Origin: Acidobacterium sp049965615
Lineage (GTDB): Bacteria > Acidobacteriota > Terriglobia > Terriglobales > Acidobacteriaceae
Assembly (NCBI GenBank): GCA_049965615.1
Contig: JBMFWD010000001.1
Span: forward strand, 1 to 64,000
Length of the DNA: 64,000 nt
Direction: 5' to 3'
Shown piece after piece: positions 1 through 9,324 of this stretch. Both the position numbers and the translations under genes were made by a program. The notes beneath the pieces are model-generated. The model made no database searches, was not told where the DNA came from, and saw nothing but the letters and a program-made list of their open reading frames with translations. Numbering within the stretch: position 1 is the first letter of the stretch; every line of letters starts with the position of its first letter.

Positions 1-576
1 AAAGACGGTCACAAGACGTTGTACGAGTTTATCGAGGGCGCGCCGCTGGGCCAGCGCACGGTGACCGAGCGCAAGCCCGGAGGCCGCAGCCTGACATATC
101 GCTACCGCTGGATCGAAGCGGTTCCGCTGCGCGACGGCAAGGATGCGTTGCGCGTCAACTGGTTGGGAGTCACCATCACCGATAACAAGGGAAAAACAAC
201 CTACGACGGGGCTTTCGTGACCAGCTTGCCGATAACGGCGGACAATGTGGTGGAGATCGCTTCCTGCGCGCGAGCCCGCTGGAAGATCGAGAACGAGAGT
301 TTTAACGTGCTGAAAAACAACGGCTATAACCTGGCCCACAACTTCGGCCACGGAAAGAAGTACCTGGCCAGAACCTTCGCCGCCATGAACTTATTGGCCT
401 TCGCCTTCCATACTGCCTGCGACTGCCTGGAAACCCTCTGGCAACAAGCACGCCAGGCCGTCGGCACCCGCAAACTCTTCTTCCAGGACCTGCATACCAT
501 CACCGCATACGTCCTCTTCCCATCCTGGCATGGCTTCATGATCGCAGTCGCTACCGGCAAAGCTCCGCCCATTTAG
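1..576 (+). CDS. DDE transposase, C-terminal part (partial at window edge)
   Basis: The reading frame is open from base 1 and its true start lies outside the window, so only the last 190 or so residues are present. The segment ARARWKIENESF followed by a Leu-Lys and then NFGHGKKYLA resembles the region around the last catalytic Glu of IS4-superfamily/ISNCY-type DDE transposases (the R..E..K signature). These enzymes cut and rejoin insertion-sequence ends. The frame ends in TAG with no obvious frameshift, so the visible part looks intact. I could not identify a terminal inverted repeat between 577 and 668. The family assignment rests on remembered motif shape; the transposase call itself is fairly secure. 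Confidence 0.75.
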   Translation, partial: KDGHKTLYEFIEGAPLGQRTVTERKPGGRSLTYRYRWIEAVPLRDGKDALRVNWLGVTITDNKGKTTYDGAFVTSLPITADNVVEIASCARARWKIENESFNVLKNNGYNLAHNFGHGKKYLARTFAAMNLLAFAFHTACDCLETLWQQARQAVGTRKLFFQDLHTITAYVLFPSWHGFMIAVATGKAPPI

Positions 577-668
577 AACTGCTGGCCATTTCGATGATCC
601 CCGAAACCGCGCCCGGGCCGCAACCCATGGAGCTGCAGGTCGCGGCCAGCCGGAAGAAGTCTCGCCGA

Positions 669-1589
669 TCATAGATGAATCCACCCGCTGCGGATCAGCG
701 CCAGCGAGGTGCCGCCCACAATCAGCCACAGAACCCCGCCCTGCACCATCGGCCGCACGCCCACTTCCTTCACCGTGTTGCGCGTAATGCCGGTTCCGAT
801 CAGAAAGAGCGTAACCGCAAGGCCCAGTTCGCCAATATGCGCCAGTTGTACGTACTCCGGATGGAGCCAGTGCACCCAGCTATTCATTACCGCCGCCAGG
901 CAAAACAAGCCAATGAACCACGGAATCCGGATGCGGGCGCTGCTGCGACGCACGACCGCTGTCCCAATCGATACGGGAACGATCCAGAGAGCGCGGGCCA
1001 GCTTCACCGTAGTCGCGATGACCAGCGCCACCGAGCCATAGCGCGCCGCCGCCCCAACCACCGAGCTGATGTCGTGGATCGACAGTGCCGCCCACAGTCC
1101 GAACTGGGTTTGGGTCAGATGCAGCGCGTGGCCAATCATCGGGAAGATGAAAAGCGCAATCGAGTTCAGCACAAACACCGTGCCCATGGACACGGCCAGC
1201 GCTTCGTCACTCGCTTCCACCAGCGGAGACACGGCCGCAATCGCGCTGCCGCCGCAGATAGCCGTACCGGCCGAGATGAGAAATCCCTGAATCCGCCCCA
1301 CCCGCAGCAGATAGGCCAGCAGCATGCCCAGGCCCATGGCAAACGCGATGCCGACGGCGGTATACATCAGCCCGGACCGGCCCACGCGAATCACTTCGCC
1401 AAGGTTCATCTCAAAGCCAAGACAGACCACCGAAGCCTGCAATAAAAATCTGGAAAGGCGACGCGCATCCGCATGATATTCGTGGGTGGTAAGCAGGCCG
1501 TAAGCAATTCCAGCCGCAAGAGCCAGCGGAGCAGAAAGTACGCCACAGGCAGCCAGGATAATCCCGACAAAAAAGAGGTTCTTGACCAT
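669..1589 (-). CDS. YeiH/UPF0324-family putative permease
   Basis: An integral membrane protein of about 306 residues with roughly ten hydrophobic segments. It matches the conserved-hypothetical-698 (YeiH, PF03601) family, sometimes annotated as a putative sulfate exporter; the substrate is not established. Family-like stretches include GTAICGGSAIAAVSP (about residues 107-121) and an ALSIHDISSVVGAA motif. The open frame extends upstream to 1646, but the ATG at 1589 (MVKNLFFVG) puts the first membrane segment at the N terminus and is preferred. No good Shine-Dalgarno is visible for either start. It is divergent from the downstream alpha-galactosidase gene and shares a 146-bp spacer with it. 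Confidence 0.82.
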   Translation of the reverse strand: MVKNLFFVGIILAACGVLSAPLALAAGIAYGLLTTHEYHADARRLSRFLLQASVVCLGFEMNLGEVIRVGRSGLMYTAVGIAFAMGLGMLLAYLLRVGRIQGFLISAGTAICGGSAIAAVSPLVEASDEALAVSMGTVFVLNSIALFIFPMIGHALHLTQTQFGLWAALSIHDISSVVGAAARYGSVALVIATTVKLARALWIVPVSIGTAVVRRSSARIRIPWFIGLFCLAAVMNSWVHWLHPEYVQLAHIGELGLAVTLFLIGTGITRNTVKEVGVRPMVQGGVLWLIVGGTSLALIRSGWIHL

Positions 1590-1735
1590 AGACCCATGTT
1601 GAAGTCGCGCGCAGTGACGCGTCCAAGCACCATTTCCGATGCGCAATAACAGATTCTTATCGCCGCTTCATCCGCGAAGGATCGCGACGGCACCTGCCTG
1701 ACCTCGCCGTCCGCTTGCGTTATATTCTTTCCACC

Positions 1736-3466
1736 ATGTTTACCCAGGCTTTCCCGGTCGCATGCCTTTTCGCTGCCGCCGCGCCCTGCCTTGCTTGCCC
1801 GCATATCACCCGCACAAAGGCATCGCTGGTACGAGTCGGAAAGCTTCTCACCTGCCTGCTGATTCTGCCTGGCTGCCAGGCAGCGCCGGCTGCCCAGGCG
1901 CATCCGCTCGCCGCCACCCCTCCCATGGGATGGAACGACTGGGCGCACTACCAGTGCGACTACACCGCGCAAACCATTCTCGACAACGCGCGCGAACTCG
2001 TGAAGACCGGCCTCGGCGCACGCGGATACAACACCGTGACCATCGACGACTGCTGGATGCAGAAGACGCGCGACAGCCATGGCAATCTGCAGCCTGATCC
2101 CGCGCGCTTCCCTCACGGCATGAGGCCCGTCGCCCAGGCCATCCATGCGCTGGGACTCAAGTTCGGCATCTATGAAGATGCCGGCTACGCCACCTGCGGA
2201 GGCTTTTCCGGAAGCGGCGAGCCCCAAGGCGGAGGCGACGCCCACTTTCTGCAGGATGCAAAACTCTTCGCCTCCTGGGGCGTGGATTACCTCAAGCTCG
2301 ACGGCTGCAACGTATACGCAGCCAAAGGCCAAAGCCAGAACGCCGCCTACCGCAAGGCCTACCGCGCAGAGAGCCATGCGCTGCGCCGCGCGGGCCGGCC
2401 CATCGTGTTTTCCGAGTCGGCCCCGGCCTACTTTCAAGGCACTCCCGGCTGGTACGACGTGCTCACCTGGGTCCGCGACTACGGGCAGCTATGGCGGGAA
2501 GGCTCTGACATTGCCACCTTCGACAAGAAGCATCCCAACCGCCCGCGCTTCCACTCCGTCCTTTGGAACTACTCCTGCAACCTGCCCCTTGGCCGCTTCC
2601 AAAAGCCCGGCAACTGGAACGATGCGGACTTTATCATCGGCGGCGACAGCGGCATGACGCTCGCCGAAGCCCGCAGCCAGCTTGCGCTCTGGTCCATGAT
2701 GTCCGCTCCGCTCATCCTCAGTGACAATCTCAGCCACCTGAGTCCCGCGGCCATCGCCATCCTCGGCAACAAAGCCGTGCTCGCCGTAGACCAGGACCCG
2801 CTCGGCAAAATGGCCACGCTCCTGCGCCGCTCACCTGCGAGCGATCTTCTACTCAAACCACTCGACAACGGGGACTACGCAGTGGCGGTGCTCAATCGCA
2901 GCGCATCGCCGCTGCCGGTTACGCTGCACGCTTCTGATTTTGGTTTCACGGCGCCCTCATGCAGCTTCAGCGCGCGCAACCTGTGGAGCGGCGACGCGCA
3001 GCCAAGGACCTCCTCACTGCACGCCGTGGTGGCATCGCACGACACGGCCCTCTGGCGCATTCATCCCGCAGCCTCATGCGGAGCGCCCACCCGCAGCGGA
3101 GTCATCGTGAGGATTGTTCCGAACGCGCACCGCAACAGCGAAAGCTATACCCGCTGCCTCACCGCTCCCGGCAGCGTCGAGGCCTGCAACGCCGCCGCCA
3201 CCCAGACCTGGACCGTGACCGCCGACGGCGCACTCCAATCCGACGGAAAGTGCCTGACGGCAATCGCAGGAAAAGCCGGCCTGAGCGCCTGCCGAGCCAC
3301 CGCCGCGCAGCGCTGGCGCTACACGCTCGCAGGCAATTTAGTGAATCGCCGCAACCACCTCTGTCTCACCGGAAGCAACACCGGTACGCTCAGCGTCGCA
3401 GCCTGCGGGCACAACCTCGCGTCGCAAATCTGGTCGATACCGAACGCCGTGGCCCGCAGCCATTGA
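1736..3466 (+). CDS. Secreted GH27 alpha-galactosidase with C-terminal ricin-B-like domain
   Basis: Hydrolyses terminal alpha-1,6-galactose from galactosaccharides or galactomannan, probably in the periplasm or outside the cell. After a long hydrophobic leader ending around GCQAAPAAQA, the GH27 barrel starts at TPPMGWNDWAHY. The strand TIDDCW and the nucleophile segment YLKLDGCN follow. About residues 470-576 form a Gln-x-Trp-containing module (AATQTWTV, AAQRWRY, SQIWSI), typical of ricin-B/CBM13 carbohydrate binding. The frame is open from TTG 1715, but ATG 1736 is the more plausible start. The LPGC tetrapeptide in the leader might be a weak lipobox, but Pro at -2 is unusual, so secretion by signal peptidase I is equally possible. 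Confidence 0.9.
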   Translation: MFTQAFPVACLFAAAAPCLACPHITRTKASLVRVGKLLTCLLILPGCQAAPAAQAHPLAATPPMGWNDWAHYQCDYTAQTILDNARELVKTGLGARGYNTVTIDDCWMQKTRDSHGNLQPDPARFPHGMRPVAQAIHALGLKFGIYEDAGYATCGGFSGSGEPQGGGDAHFLQDAKLFASWGVDYLKLDGCNVYAAKGQSQNAAYRKAYRAESHALRRAGRPIVFSESAPAYFQGTPGWYDVLTWVRDYGQLWREGSDIATFDKKHPNRPRFHSVLWNYSCNLPLGRFQKPGNWNDADFIIGGDSGMTLAEARSQLALWSMMSAPLILSDNLSHLSPAAIAILGNKAVLAVDQDPLGKMATLLRRSPASDLLLKPLDNGDYAVAVLNRSASPLPVTLHASDFGFTAPSCSFSARNLWSGDAQPRTSSLHAVVASHDTALWRIHPAASCGAPTRSGVIVRIVPNAHRNSESYTRCLTAPGSVEACNAAATQTWTVTADGALQSDGKCLTAIAGKAGLSACRATAAQRWRYTLAGNLVNRRNHLCLTGSNTGTLSVAACGHNLASQIWSIPNAVARSH

Positions 3467-3478
3467 CGCCGTGCGCTC

Positions 3479-4795
3479 TTACTGCGTCCACTCCAGCGCA
3501 GTTGCCAGCAATACCTCTGCCGTCTGTAACACGGAGTCGAACTCCACATACTCATCCGGATTGTGTGCGCCCGCGCCGCGCGGACCAAACAGCAGCGTAG
3601 GAATGCCAAACTCCCGCTGCATCAATCCCGCATCGCAGGGATACGGCGCTGCCGTCGTGACCACCGGGCGCCCCAGCGCAGCCGCGGCGCTGCGTTGCAT
3701 GCAGGCCAGCCACGGATGCCCTTCATCCACTTCCTGCCCGTAAAGCGGGCCGCCAATCAGCGGCCTCCATTGCACCGGAAACCGCCTGAAAAACGGATCG
3801 GCCACGCAGAATTTCTCCAGTTCCAGCTTCCACTCCGCAATCACCGCATTCACATCTTCCTCGGGCAAAAACTGCAAATACACCCGCACCGTGGCGCGTG
3901 ACGGCACGCTCAAGGGAACATCCTCGTCCAGCCGGTTCGCCTCCACGGCCAGCACCTGCACCGGCGCGGGATCAGCAAAATCCGCATACGCTCCGGAGGA
4001 CTTCACCGCACTCCTGCGGCGCGCGCACGCATCCACCCAGCCCAGCAACCGCGCCATCGGCAGAGCCGGACTCACCACTTCCTCGCTCGAAAAATAACCC
4101 GCCGGATCGCCCGCCTCCACCACCAGGTCCACCACAAAGCCTCCGCGCGTCGCGCGATAAATCTCCAGTTGCGTGCCTTCCGGAATCACGCACGCATCGG
4201 CGGTGTCACCGCGCAGCCGCGCGGCAATCGTGCCGCCGCCGCCGCCCCACTCCTCATCCACTACAGACTCGAAAATCACATCGCCCGCAGTGCGAATGCC
4301 CGCCGCGCGCAGCGCGCAGATCACCGCCGCATTCGCCACCACCCCGCCCTTCATGTCAAACGAACCCAGTCCATGCACGCGGCCATCCTGCAACTCGCCC
4401 GACCAGGGAAAGCGCGACCAGCGCCCCTGCCCCGCCGGAACCGTATCCATATGGCCGCTCAGCAGCAGACTTTTGCCCTGTCCTGAGCCCTGCATGCGCA
4501 CGCTCAGATTTTTCCTGTCCCTGTAGGATTTGTAGCGCCGCACGTGCGGAAAATCCGACTTCTCGATGAACTCCGTGCTGTACAGCTCCGCACGAATTCC
4601 CTGCTCGCGGAAAAACTCCGCCAGCACCTGCTGCGCCTCGGCCTCATTGCCGCCGCCCAGCCGTGCCACGCTGTTGGTCCTCACCAGTTCCTGCAGCAGC
4701 CGGCACAGGCGGTTGCGCATCGGCCCCAGCAACTGCTTCGCATCGATCTCCGCGCCACGCATCATCGTCTGGCCTGCTTTCGCTGTTATCCTCAT
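3479..4795 (-). CDS. M20-family metallopeptidase/deacylase (ArgE/DapE/ACY1 type)
   Basis: A zinc-dependent amidohydrolase of about 438 residues. The family cleaves N-acyl amino acids, succinyl-diaminopimelate or small peptides, and the exact substrate cannot be read from sequence. The metal-binding and catalytic motifs are present in order: SGHMDTVPAG (His near residue 115), GSFDMKGG (Asp near 147) and VVDEEWGG (Glu-Glu near 181-182). A C-terminal His sits in AGAHNPDEYVEF. The frame is open to 4843; ATG 4795 or ATG 4765 are the likely starts and neither has a convincing ribosome-binding site. It is divergent from serB with less than 100 bp between them, so the two may share a promoter region. 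Confidence 0.83.
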   Translation of the reverse strand: MRITAKAGQTMMRGAEIDAKQLLGPMRNRLCRLLQELVRTNSVARLGGGNEAEAQQVLAEFFREQGIRAELYSTEFIEKSDFPHVRRYKSYRDRKNLSVRMQGSGQGKSLLLSGHMDTVPAGQGRWSRFPWSGELQDGRVHGLGSFDMKGGVVANAAVICALRAAGIRTAGDVIFESVVDEEWGGGGGTIAARLRGDTADACVIPEGTQLEIYRATRGGFVVDLVVEAGDPAGYFSSEEVVSPALPMARLLGWVDACARRRSAVKSSGAYADFADPAPVQVLAVEANRLDEDVPLSVPSRATVRVYLQFLPEEDVNAVIAEWKLELEKFCVADPFFRRFPVQWRPLIGGPLYGQEVDEGHPWLACMQRSAAAALGRPVVTTAAPYPCDAGLMQREFGIPTLLFGPRGAGAHNPDEYVEFDSVLQTAEVLLATALEWTQ

Positions 4796-4863
4796 ACCAC
4801 GCCCCGGTAACTCTTTGCAGGGAAATCGCGCCCGCCCCGCCACTCCGATATATTCGAAACAGA

Positions 4864-6120
4864 ATGACCTCTGAAGCCTCTCCGGCAGCCATCCTGATTC
4901 ATTTCTCCGGCACGGACCGTCCCGGGATTACCGCCGCGATCACTCATGTACTGGCCGCGCACGGCGTTGTCGTTCTCGATATCGGCCAGTCCGTGGTGCA
5001 CGAGTCGCTCTCGCTCGGCATCCTCATCGAAGTCCCCACCGAGGAAAGCTATGCCGTGCTCAAGGTCGATCTCACCGGCGACGCCACGCGGCTGGGGCTG
5101 CACGCCACATTCACGGGCATCACCGCGGATGCACTGAAGCGCTGGCTGCACGGTGCGCGCGACCAGCAGTTCATCGTTACCATGCTGGGCCGCAGGATAA
5201 CGGCAGCGCAACTGTCGCGGGTGAGCTCGATTCTCGCCGAGCACCAGATGAACGTCTCCCGCATCGAGCGGCTCTCGCATGAACTCTCTCCCAAAAGCAA
5301 TGGCGAAAATGCCTGCGTCGAACTCGCCGCCAGCGGCGATCTCTCACGCGAGGCTCCCATGCGCGCCGACTTCATGGCTGCCGCCGAGGAACTCAGCATC
5401 GACATCGCCTTCCAGCACGAAAGCATCTACCGCCGCAATCGCCGCCTCTTTGCCTTTGACATGGACTCGACGCTCATCCAGGGCGAGGTCATCGACCAGT
5501 TGGCAGCCATGGCCGGCGTGGGCGAAGAAGTTTCCAGAATCACCGAGGGCGCCATGCGCGGCGACTTCGGTTTTGACGAGAGCTTTACCCGCCGCGTGGG
5601 CCTGCTGAAAGGGCTGCCCGCCGAAAAGGTCTACAGCCTGCTCGACAAAATTCCCCTCACTCCCGGCGCCGAGCGCCTCCTGCGCACGCTGCGCCTGCTC
5701 GGCTACAAAACGGCAATTCTCTCCGGCGGCTTCAACTTCTTCGCGCGCAACCTGCAACAGCGGCTCGGCATTGATTACGTCCACTCGAATGAACTCGAAA
5801 TCATCGATGGCAAGGTCTCAGGCCGCGTCATTCCGCCCATTGTCAACGGCGAGCGCAAGGCCGCGCTGCTCCAGGAGATCGCGCACAAGGAAGGCATCTC
5901 GCTCGAACAGGTGGTCGCAGTCGGCGACGGCGCAAACGACATCCCGATGATCAGCCTCGCCGGCATGGGCATTGCCTACCACGCCAAGCCGCGCGTGCGC
6001 CGGCAGGCCGACCACTCCATTGCCAACCTCGGCCTGGACGGACTGCTCTACCTCATCGGCGTGCGCGACCGCGACCTGCTGCAGCACGAAAGTACCGCAG
6101 CCTCGCGCACACAAGCCTGA
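4864..6120 (+). CDS. serB: Phosphoserine phosphatase with N-terminal ACT domains
   Basis: Catalyses the last step of serine biosynthesis, O-phosphoserine to serine. The HAD signature FDMDSTLIQGEVIDQLA gives Asp199 and Asp201 as nucleophile and acid. Motif II is AILSGGFNFF, and GDGANDIPM near residue 354 supplies the magnesium-binding acidic residues. At 418 residues it is about 100 longer than the E. coli enzyme. The extra N-terminal 190 residues contain two ACT-like segments, beginning ILIHFSGTDRPGIT and FIVTMLGRRITAAQL, as in mycobacterial SerB, which suggests amino-acid feedback control. The frame continues upstream to 4663, but that stretch is antisense to the M20 gene, so ATG 4864 is the start. 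Confidence 0.93.
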   Translation: MTSEASPAAILIHFSGTDRPGITAAITHVLAAHGVVVLDIGQSVVHESLSLGILIEVPTEESYAVLKVDLTGDATRLGLHATFTGITADALKRWLHGARDQQFIVTMLGRRITAAQLSRVSSILAEHQMNVSRIERLSHELSPKSNGENACVELAASGDLSREAPMRADFMAAAEELSIDIAFQHESIYRRNRRLFAFDMDSTLIQGEVIDQLAAMAGVGEEVSRITEGAMRGDFGFDESFTRRVGLLKGLPAEKVYSLLDKIPLTPGAERLLRTLRLLGYKTAILSGGFNFFARNLQQRLGIDYVHSNELEIIDGKVSGRVIPPIVNGERKAALLQEIAHKEGISLEQVVAVGDGANDIPMISLAGMGIAYHAKPRVRRQADHSIANLGLDGLLYLIGVRDRDLLQHESTAASRTQA

Positions 6121-6276
6121 ATACTGCACTGCGCCGCGCTATAGTGGCCGTGGATACTTTGGATATTGGCGGCGGCATGCGATAGCGATGCCGCCGCCGC
6201 TGATCCCCGTATTGCAAGCCATCCCCGCGCCCGCTCCCCGAAGCACAGGCCTCGGGAGGGCAGCAGGCAACTCGAC

Positions 6277-7830
6277 ATGCCGCCCATCGCCTCCCCCCTC
6301 ACGCCCGTCGAACTCGCGCAGCAGCTTGAAACCTTCCTGTCCGGCAATCCCCGCGCCGTTTTCATCGAGGACGGCAAGGAACTCTTCGACATGCGCCTCG
6401 CGCGCTACTCGGTAACCAGCGAGAACAACCGCTGCATGCTGCACCTGTGGTCCGAAGACCGCAACGTGGTCCGCACCGTCACCGGCCTGCGGCAACGGTC
6501 GAAGTCCCTGCAACTGGAGACGCGCCGCTTTGGCCAGAGCAAGCCGCAGACGCTGCAACTGCTGCCCGACCAGGATCGCCGCACGCCCACGGCGCGTGAC
6601 ACCAGCCGCCGCCAGTTCCTCCATCAGATGCAGGCGCTCGCCGAGCAGCACCTCGAAGGCAAACTCGAAAACTTTACCACCGCCATGGACCTGGAGCAGA
6701 GCCTCGGCCCCGCCTACGCGCGCGGCCTGCTCACCCGCGGCCCGTCGGCGTGGGCTGTGGTCGGCGTCAATCCGCAGGAAAATCCCGCGACCATCCAGAA
6801 TGCAATTTCCATCGGAATTCTCTGGCTGCATGCCTGCCGCCAGCGGCTGGAGGGCCGCCGCGTGGTCGAAGGTCTGCATCTGCTGTTGCCGCGCGGCACC
6901 GCACAACCGGCGCGCGAGCGCATGGCATGGCTCGACCGCTCGCTGGCCAAGTGGCGGCTGTGGGAGTACGGCACGGACGACGCATCGCTCACGCCGGTCG
7001 ATATAACGGACAATGGCAACCTCAACTTCCGGCTGATGCACGCCTTCCATCCCGACGCCGCCATCGAGCGTTCCAGGGAAGCGCTGGCCGCGCTGCTGGC
7101 CCTGCTGCCCAGGGATTTGCGCTCGCGCACCGAGATTCGCCCCCGCAGCACGAATGAAATTGCGCTGCTGCTGCACGGCCTCGAATTCGCTCGCATCCGC
7201 CGCGAACCGCTGCCCGGCAGCTTTCAGATGGCAGACCGCGTCACCTTCGGCGCCGGTCCCGGCGAAACCGAGTTGAACGAAGAAACGCAGCCCTGGCTGC
7301 TGGACCTCGCCTCGCGCCTGGCGCAGAGCCGCCGTCCGGGCGGAGTCCAGCGCGACCCGCTCTACCGCATGCAGCCTGAGCCATGGCTCGAAGCGCAACT
7401 GCGCCGGCATCTGGAATTGCTGGATCCCGCGCTGCGGGGCGAGTTTATGTACGCGCAGGTGCCGGCATTCTCCGCCGCGGACCGTGGCCTGCTCGACCTG
7501 CTCACCGTCACCAACCAGGAACGGCTCGCCATTCTGGAATTGAAGGCTGACGAAGACATGCACCTGCCGCTGCAGGCGCTCGACTACTGGATGCGCGTGC
7601 GAGCGCTGCACCGCTCCGGCGAGTTGCAGCGCCACGGCTACTTTCCCGGAGTCCCACTCTCCAGCGCCGATCCGCTGCTCTACCTGGTGGCTCCGGCGCT
7701 GCGGCTGCACCCTACGTATCCAATACTGTTACAGTATTTTTCGCCCGAAGTGGAATGGCAGGTGGTGGGCCTCGACGAGCACTGGCGCGAGCAGCCCCGC
7801 GTTATCCTGCGCAGGCGGCGTTTGCCATAA
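6277..7830 (+). CDS. Unrecognised protein with a C-terminal PD-(D/E)XK-like motif
   Basis: A 517-residue soluble protein that I cannot assign to a named family. No signal peptide or membrane segment is visible. Near the C terminus GLLDLLTV (Asp407) is followed by AILELKAD (Glu421, Lys423) and then LPLQALDYWMRVR. This D...ExK...Q spacing, with alternating hydrophobics, is the pattern of restriction-like PD-(D/E)XK nuclease cores, so a nucleic-acid role is possible but inferred. The N-terminal 200 residues are rich in Arg and Gln and contain LARYSVTSENNRCMLHLWSEDRN. Start ATG 6277 follows GGGAGGG with long spacing. The 3' end overlaps the convergent dus gene by 29 bp. It is probably conserved in acidobacteria. 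Confidence 0.7.
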   Translation: MPPIASPLTPVELAQQLETFLSGNPRAVFIEDGKELFDMRLARYSVTSENNRCMLHLWSEDRNVVRTVTGLRQRSKSLQLETRRFGQSKPQTLQLLPDQDRRTPTARDTSRRQFLHQMQALAEQHLEGKLENFTTAMDLEQSLGPAYARGLLTRGPSAWAVVGVNPQENPATIQNAISIGILWLHACRQRLEGRRVVEGLHLLLPRGTAQPARERMAWLDRSLAKWRLWEYGTDDASLTPVDITDNGNLNFRLMHAFHPDAAIERSREALAALLALLPRDLRSRTEIRPRSTNEIALLLHGLEFARIRREPLPGSFQMADRVTFGAGPGETELNEETQPWLLDLASRLAQSRRPGGVQRDPLYRMQPEPWLEAQLRRHLELLDPALRGEFMYAQVPAFSAADRGLLDLLTVTNQERLAILELKADEDMHLPLQALDYWMRVRALHRSGELQRHGYFPGVPLSSADPLLYLVAPALRLHPTYPILLQYFSPEVEWQVVGLDEHWREQPRVILRRRRLP

Positions 7831-8995
7831 ATTCGGGCGGAAACTCCACGGCTACGGCTTCTCCCGCGTGGGCTCCGTCCGCAAGCCGCTCCTCAAAGAA
7901 GCGCTCCACCGCAGCCAGAATCGCCTCGCCGCTCCGGCACTCGTAGATCGCCTTGCGCAGCAGCGCTCCGCCCGGAACGCCATGCGTAAACCACGAAGCA
8001 AACTGCTTCATCTTGCCTTCGGCATGCTTGGCGGCGCGGGCATCTTCCAGATCCTCGGCCAGCAGCATCCGGAAGTAAGTCCGAATCATCTGGTACCGGT
8101 CCGCCTCGGTCGGCTGGTCGTAGCGGCCCGTCGCTGTGTACTGCGCAATCTGGCGAAAGATCCACGGATTCGCGGGAGCCGCCCGGCCAATCATCACGCC
8201 GTCACAGCCGCTGGCGGCAATCATCGCGCAAGCGTCCTCTGGCGTGCGAATGTCGCCATTGCCGATCACCGGAATCTTCACCGCATCCTTCATCGCGGCA
8301 ATGTACTCCCACCGCGCCTGCCCGCTGTAGCCCTGCTCCCGCGTGCGGGCGTGCAGCGCAATCGAGTTCAACCCGCACTCCTCGGCCATCTTCGCCAGCG
8401 GGACACAAACAATATGATTGTCGTTCCAGCCCATGCGAATCTTCACCGTGAAGGGAATCTTCACCGCCGCGCGCACTTCTTCAAAAATTTTGCCAATCAG
8501 CGGCAGGTCGCGCAGCAGCCCGCTGCCGCCGTTGCACGCCACCACGCGCTTGGCCGGGCAGCCCAGGTTCAGGTCCACCATGTCAAAACCGGTGTCCTCC
8601 ACAATGCGCGCTGCGTTGGCCAGCGTCTCCGGGTTCGACCCGAAGATCTGCGCCGCAATCGGATGCTCGTCCTCATAATAGGTGAGGTAGCGCTTGCGCT
8701 TGGATTCGCGCATGCGCGAGAGGCCGTCCGCCGAGGTGAACTCGGTCATGATGAGCCCGCAGCCCGACTGCCGGTTCGTCACCGTGCGGTCCACATCCGC
8801 CGTACCAGCGGCGTCGCCATGCGTAAACAGGCTCGCGTTGCGAATGAAACGCCGGAAGACCGTATCCGTAACGCCCGCCATGGGCGCCAGCACCGTCGCC
8901 GGCGCCACCTCCACGCCGCCGATGTTCATGGACGCGGGGACGCGCACGCCCTCGGGCATGGCATATTCGGTCGGATTGTCCCACTGTTTCCTCAT
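7802..8995 (-). CDS. dus: tRNA-dihydrouridine synthase
   Basis: An FMN- and NADPH-dependent enzyme that reduces specific uridines in tRNA to dihydrouridine. Family landmarks are LAPMAGVTD at the barrel start, DLNLGCPAKRVV with the active-site Cys, VKIRMGWND, ALHARTREQGYSG, VIGNGDIRTPEDA and GCDGVMIGRAAPANPW. At 397 residues it is longer than typical DusB (about 320). Part of the excess is an insertion between RRFIRNASL and GLIMTEFTSADGL that includes DRTVTNRQSG. ATGs at 8995, 8959 and 8929 are all possible and no strong ribosome-binding site decides among them. It is convergent with and overlaps the 6277-7830 gene. The rpmE gene lies just upstream on the same strand. Confidence 0.92.
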   Translation of the reverse strand: MRKQWDNPTEYAMPEGVRVPASMNIGGVEVAPATVLAPMAGVTDTVFRRFIRNASLFTHGDAAGTADVDRTVTNRQSGCGLIMTEFTSADGLSRMRESKRKRYLTYYEDEHPIAAQIFGSNPETLANAARIVEDTGFDMVDLNLGCPAKRVVACNGGSGLLRDLPLIGKIFEEVRAAVKIPFTVKIRMGWNDNHIVCVPLAKMAEECGLNSIALHARTREQGYSGQARWEYIAAMKDAVKIPVIGNGDIRTPEDACAMIAASGCDGVMIGRAAPANPWIFRQIAQYTATGRYDQPTEADRYQMIRTYFRMLLAEDLEDARAAKHAEGKMKQFASWFTHGVPGGALLRKAIYECRSGEAILAAVERFFEERLADGAHAGEAVAVEFPPEFMANAACAG

Positions 8996-9087
8996 ACGCG
9001 CTGGCTGGCGATGTGCCTTACCCCCCTTCAGACGCCGAAGCCTCCGCCATCGCGGAGGCCTCTGGTGAACTCTTGTCTGTGCCGCGA

Positions 9088-9324
9088 TTACTTCTTCGCA
9101 GCCTCAGCCTTGCCGGCGTCAGAATTGGCGTACTTCCGGCGGAAGCGCTCCACGCGGCCCGCCGTATCAATCAGCTTCTGCTTGCCGGTAAAGAACGGGT
9201 GGCAAGCCGAGCAAATTTCCACGTGGATATCGCCCTTGTGCGTCGAGCGGGTCGGGAAGACGTTGCCACAGGCACACATAACCCTGATTTCGTTGTAGTT
9301 CGGATGAATTCCCTGCTTAGGCAT
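9088..9324 (-). CDS. rpmE: 50S ribosomal protein L31, zinc-binding form
   Basis: A component of the large ribosomal subunit. The 78-residue sequence begins MPKQGIHPNYNEIRV and carries four cysteines in CACGNVF and EICSACHPFF, the C+ (zinc-retaining) type. The C terminus extends a little beyond the core as an Ala/Lys-rich tail (AGKAEAAKK). An AGGAAAGG sequence about 13 bases upstream of the ATG is a plausible ribosome-binding site. The gene stands alone between dus and a 338-bp intergenic region. Confidence 0.97.
   Translation of the reverse strand: MPKQGIHPNYNEIRVMCACGNVFPTRSTHKGDIHVEICSACHPFFTGKQKLIDTAGRVERFRRKYANSDAGKAEAAKK

Noticed and set aside
6139..7710. 523-residue minus-strand ORF opposite the 6277 gene
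   Set aside because: Composition is Arg/Gln/Val-biased with no motif; the plus-strand product has coherent nuclease-like features and a start site.
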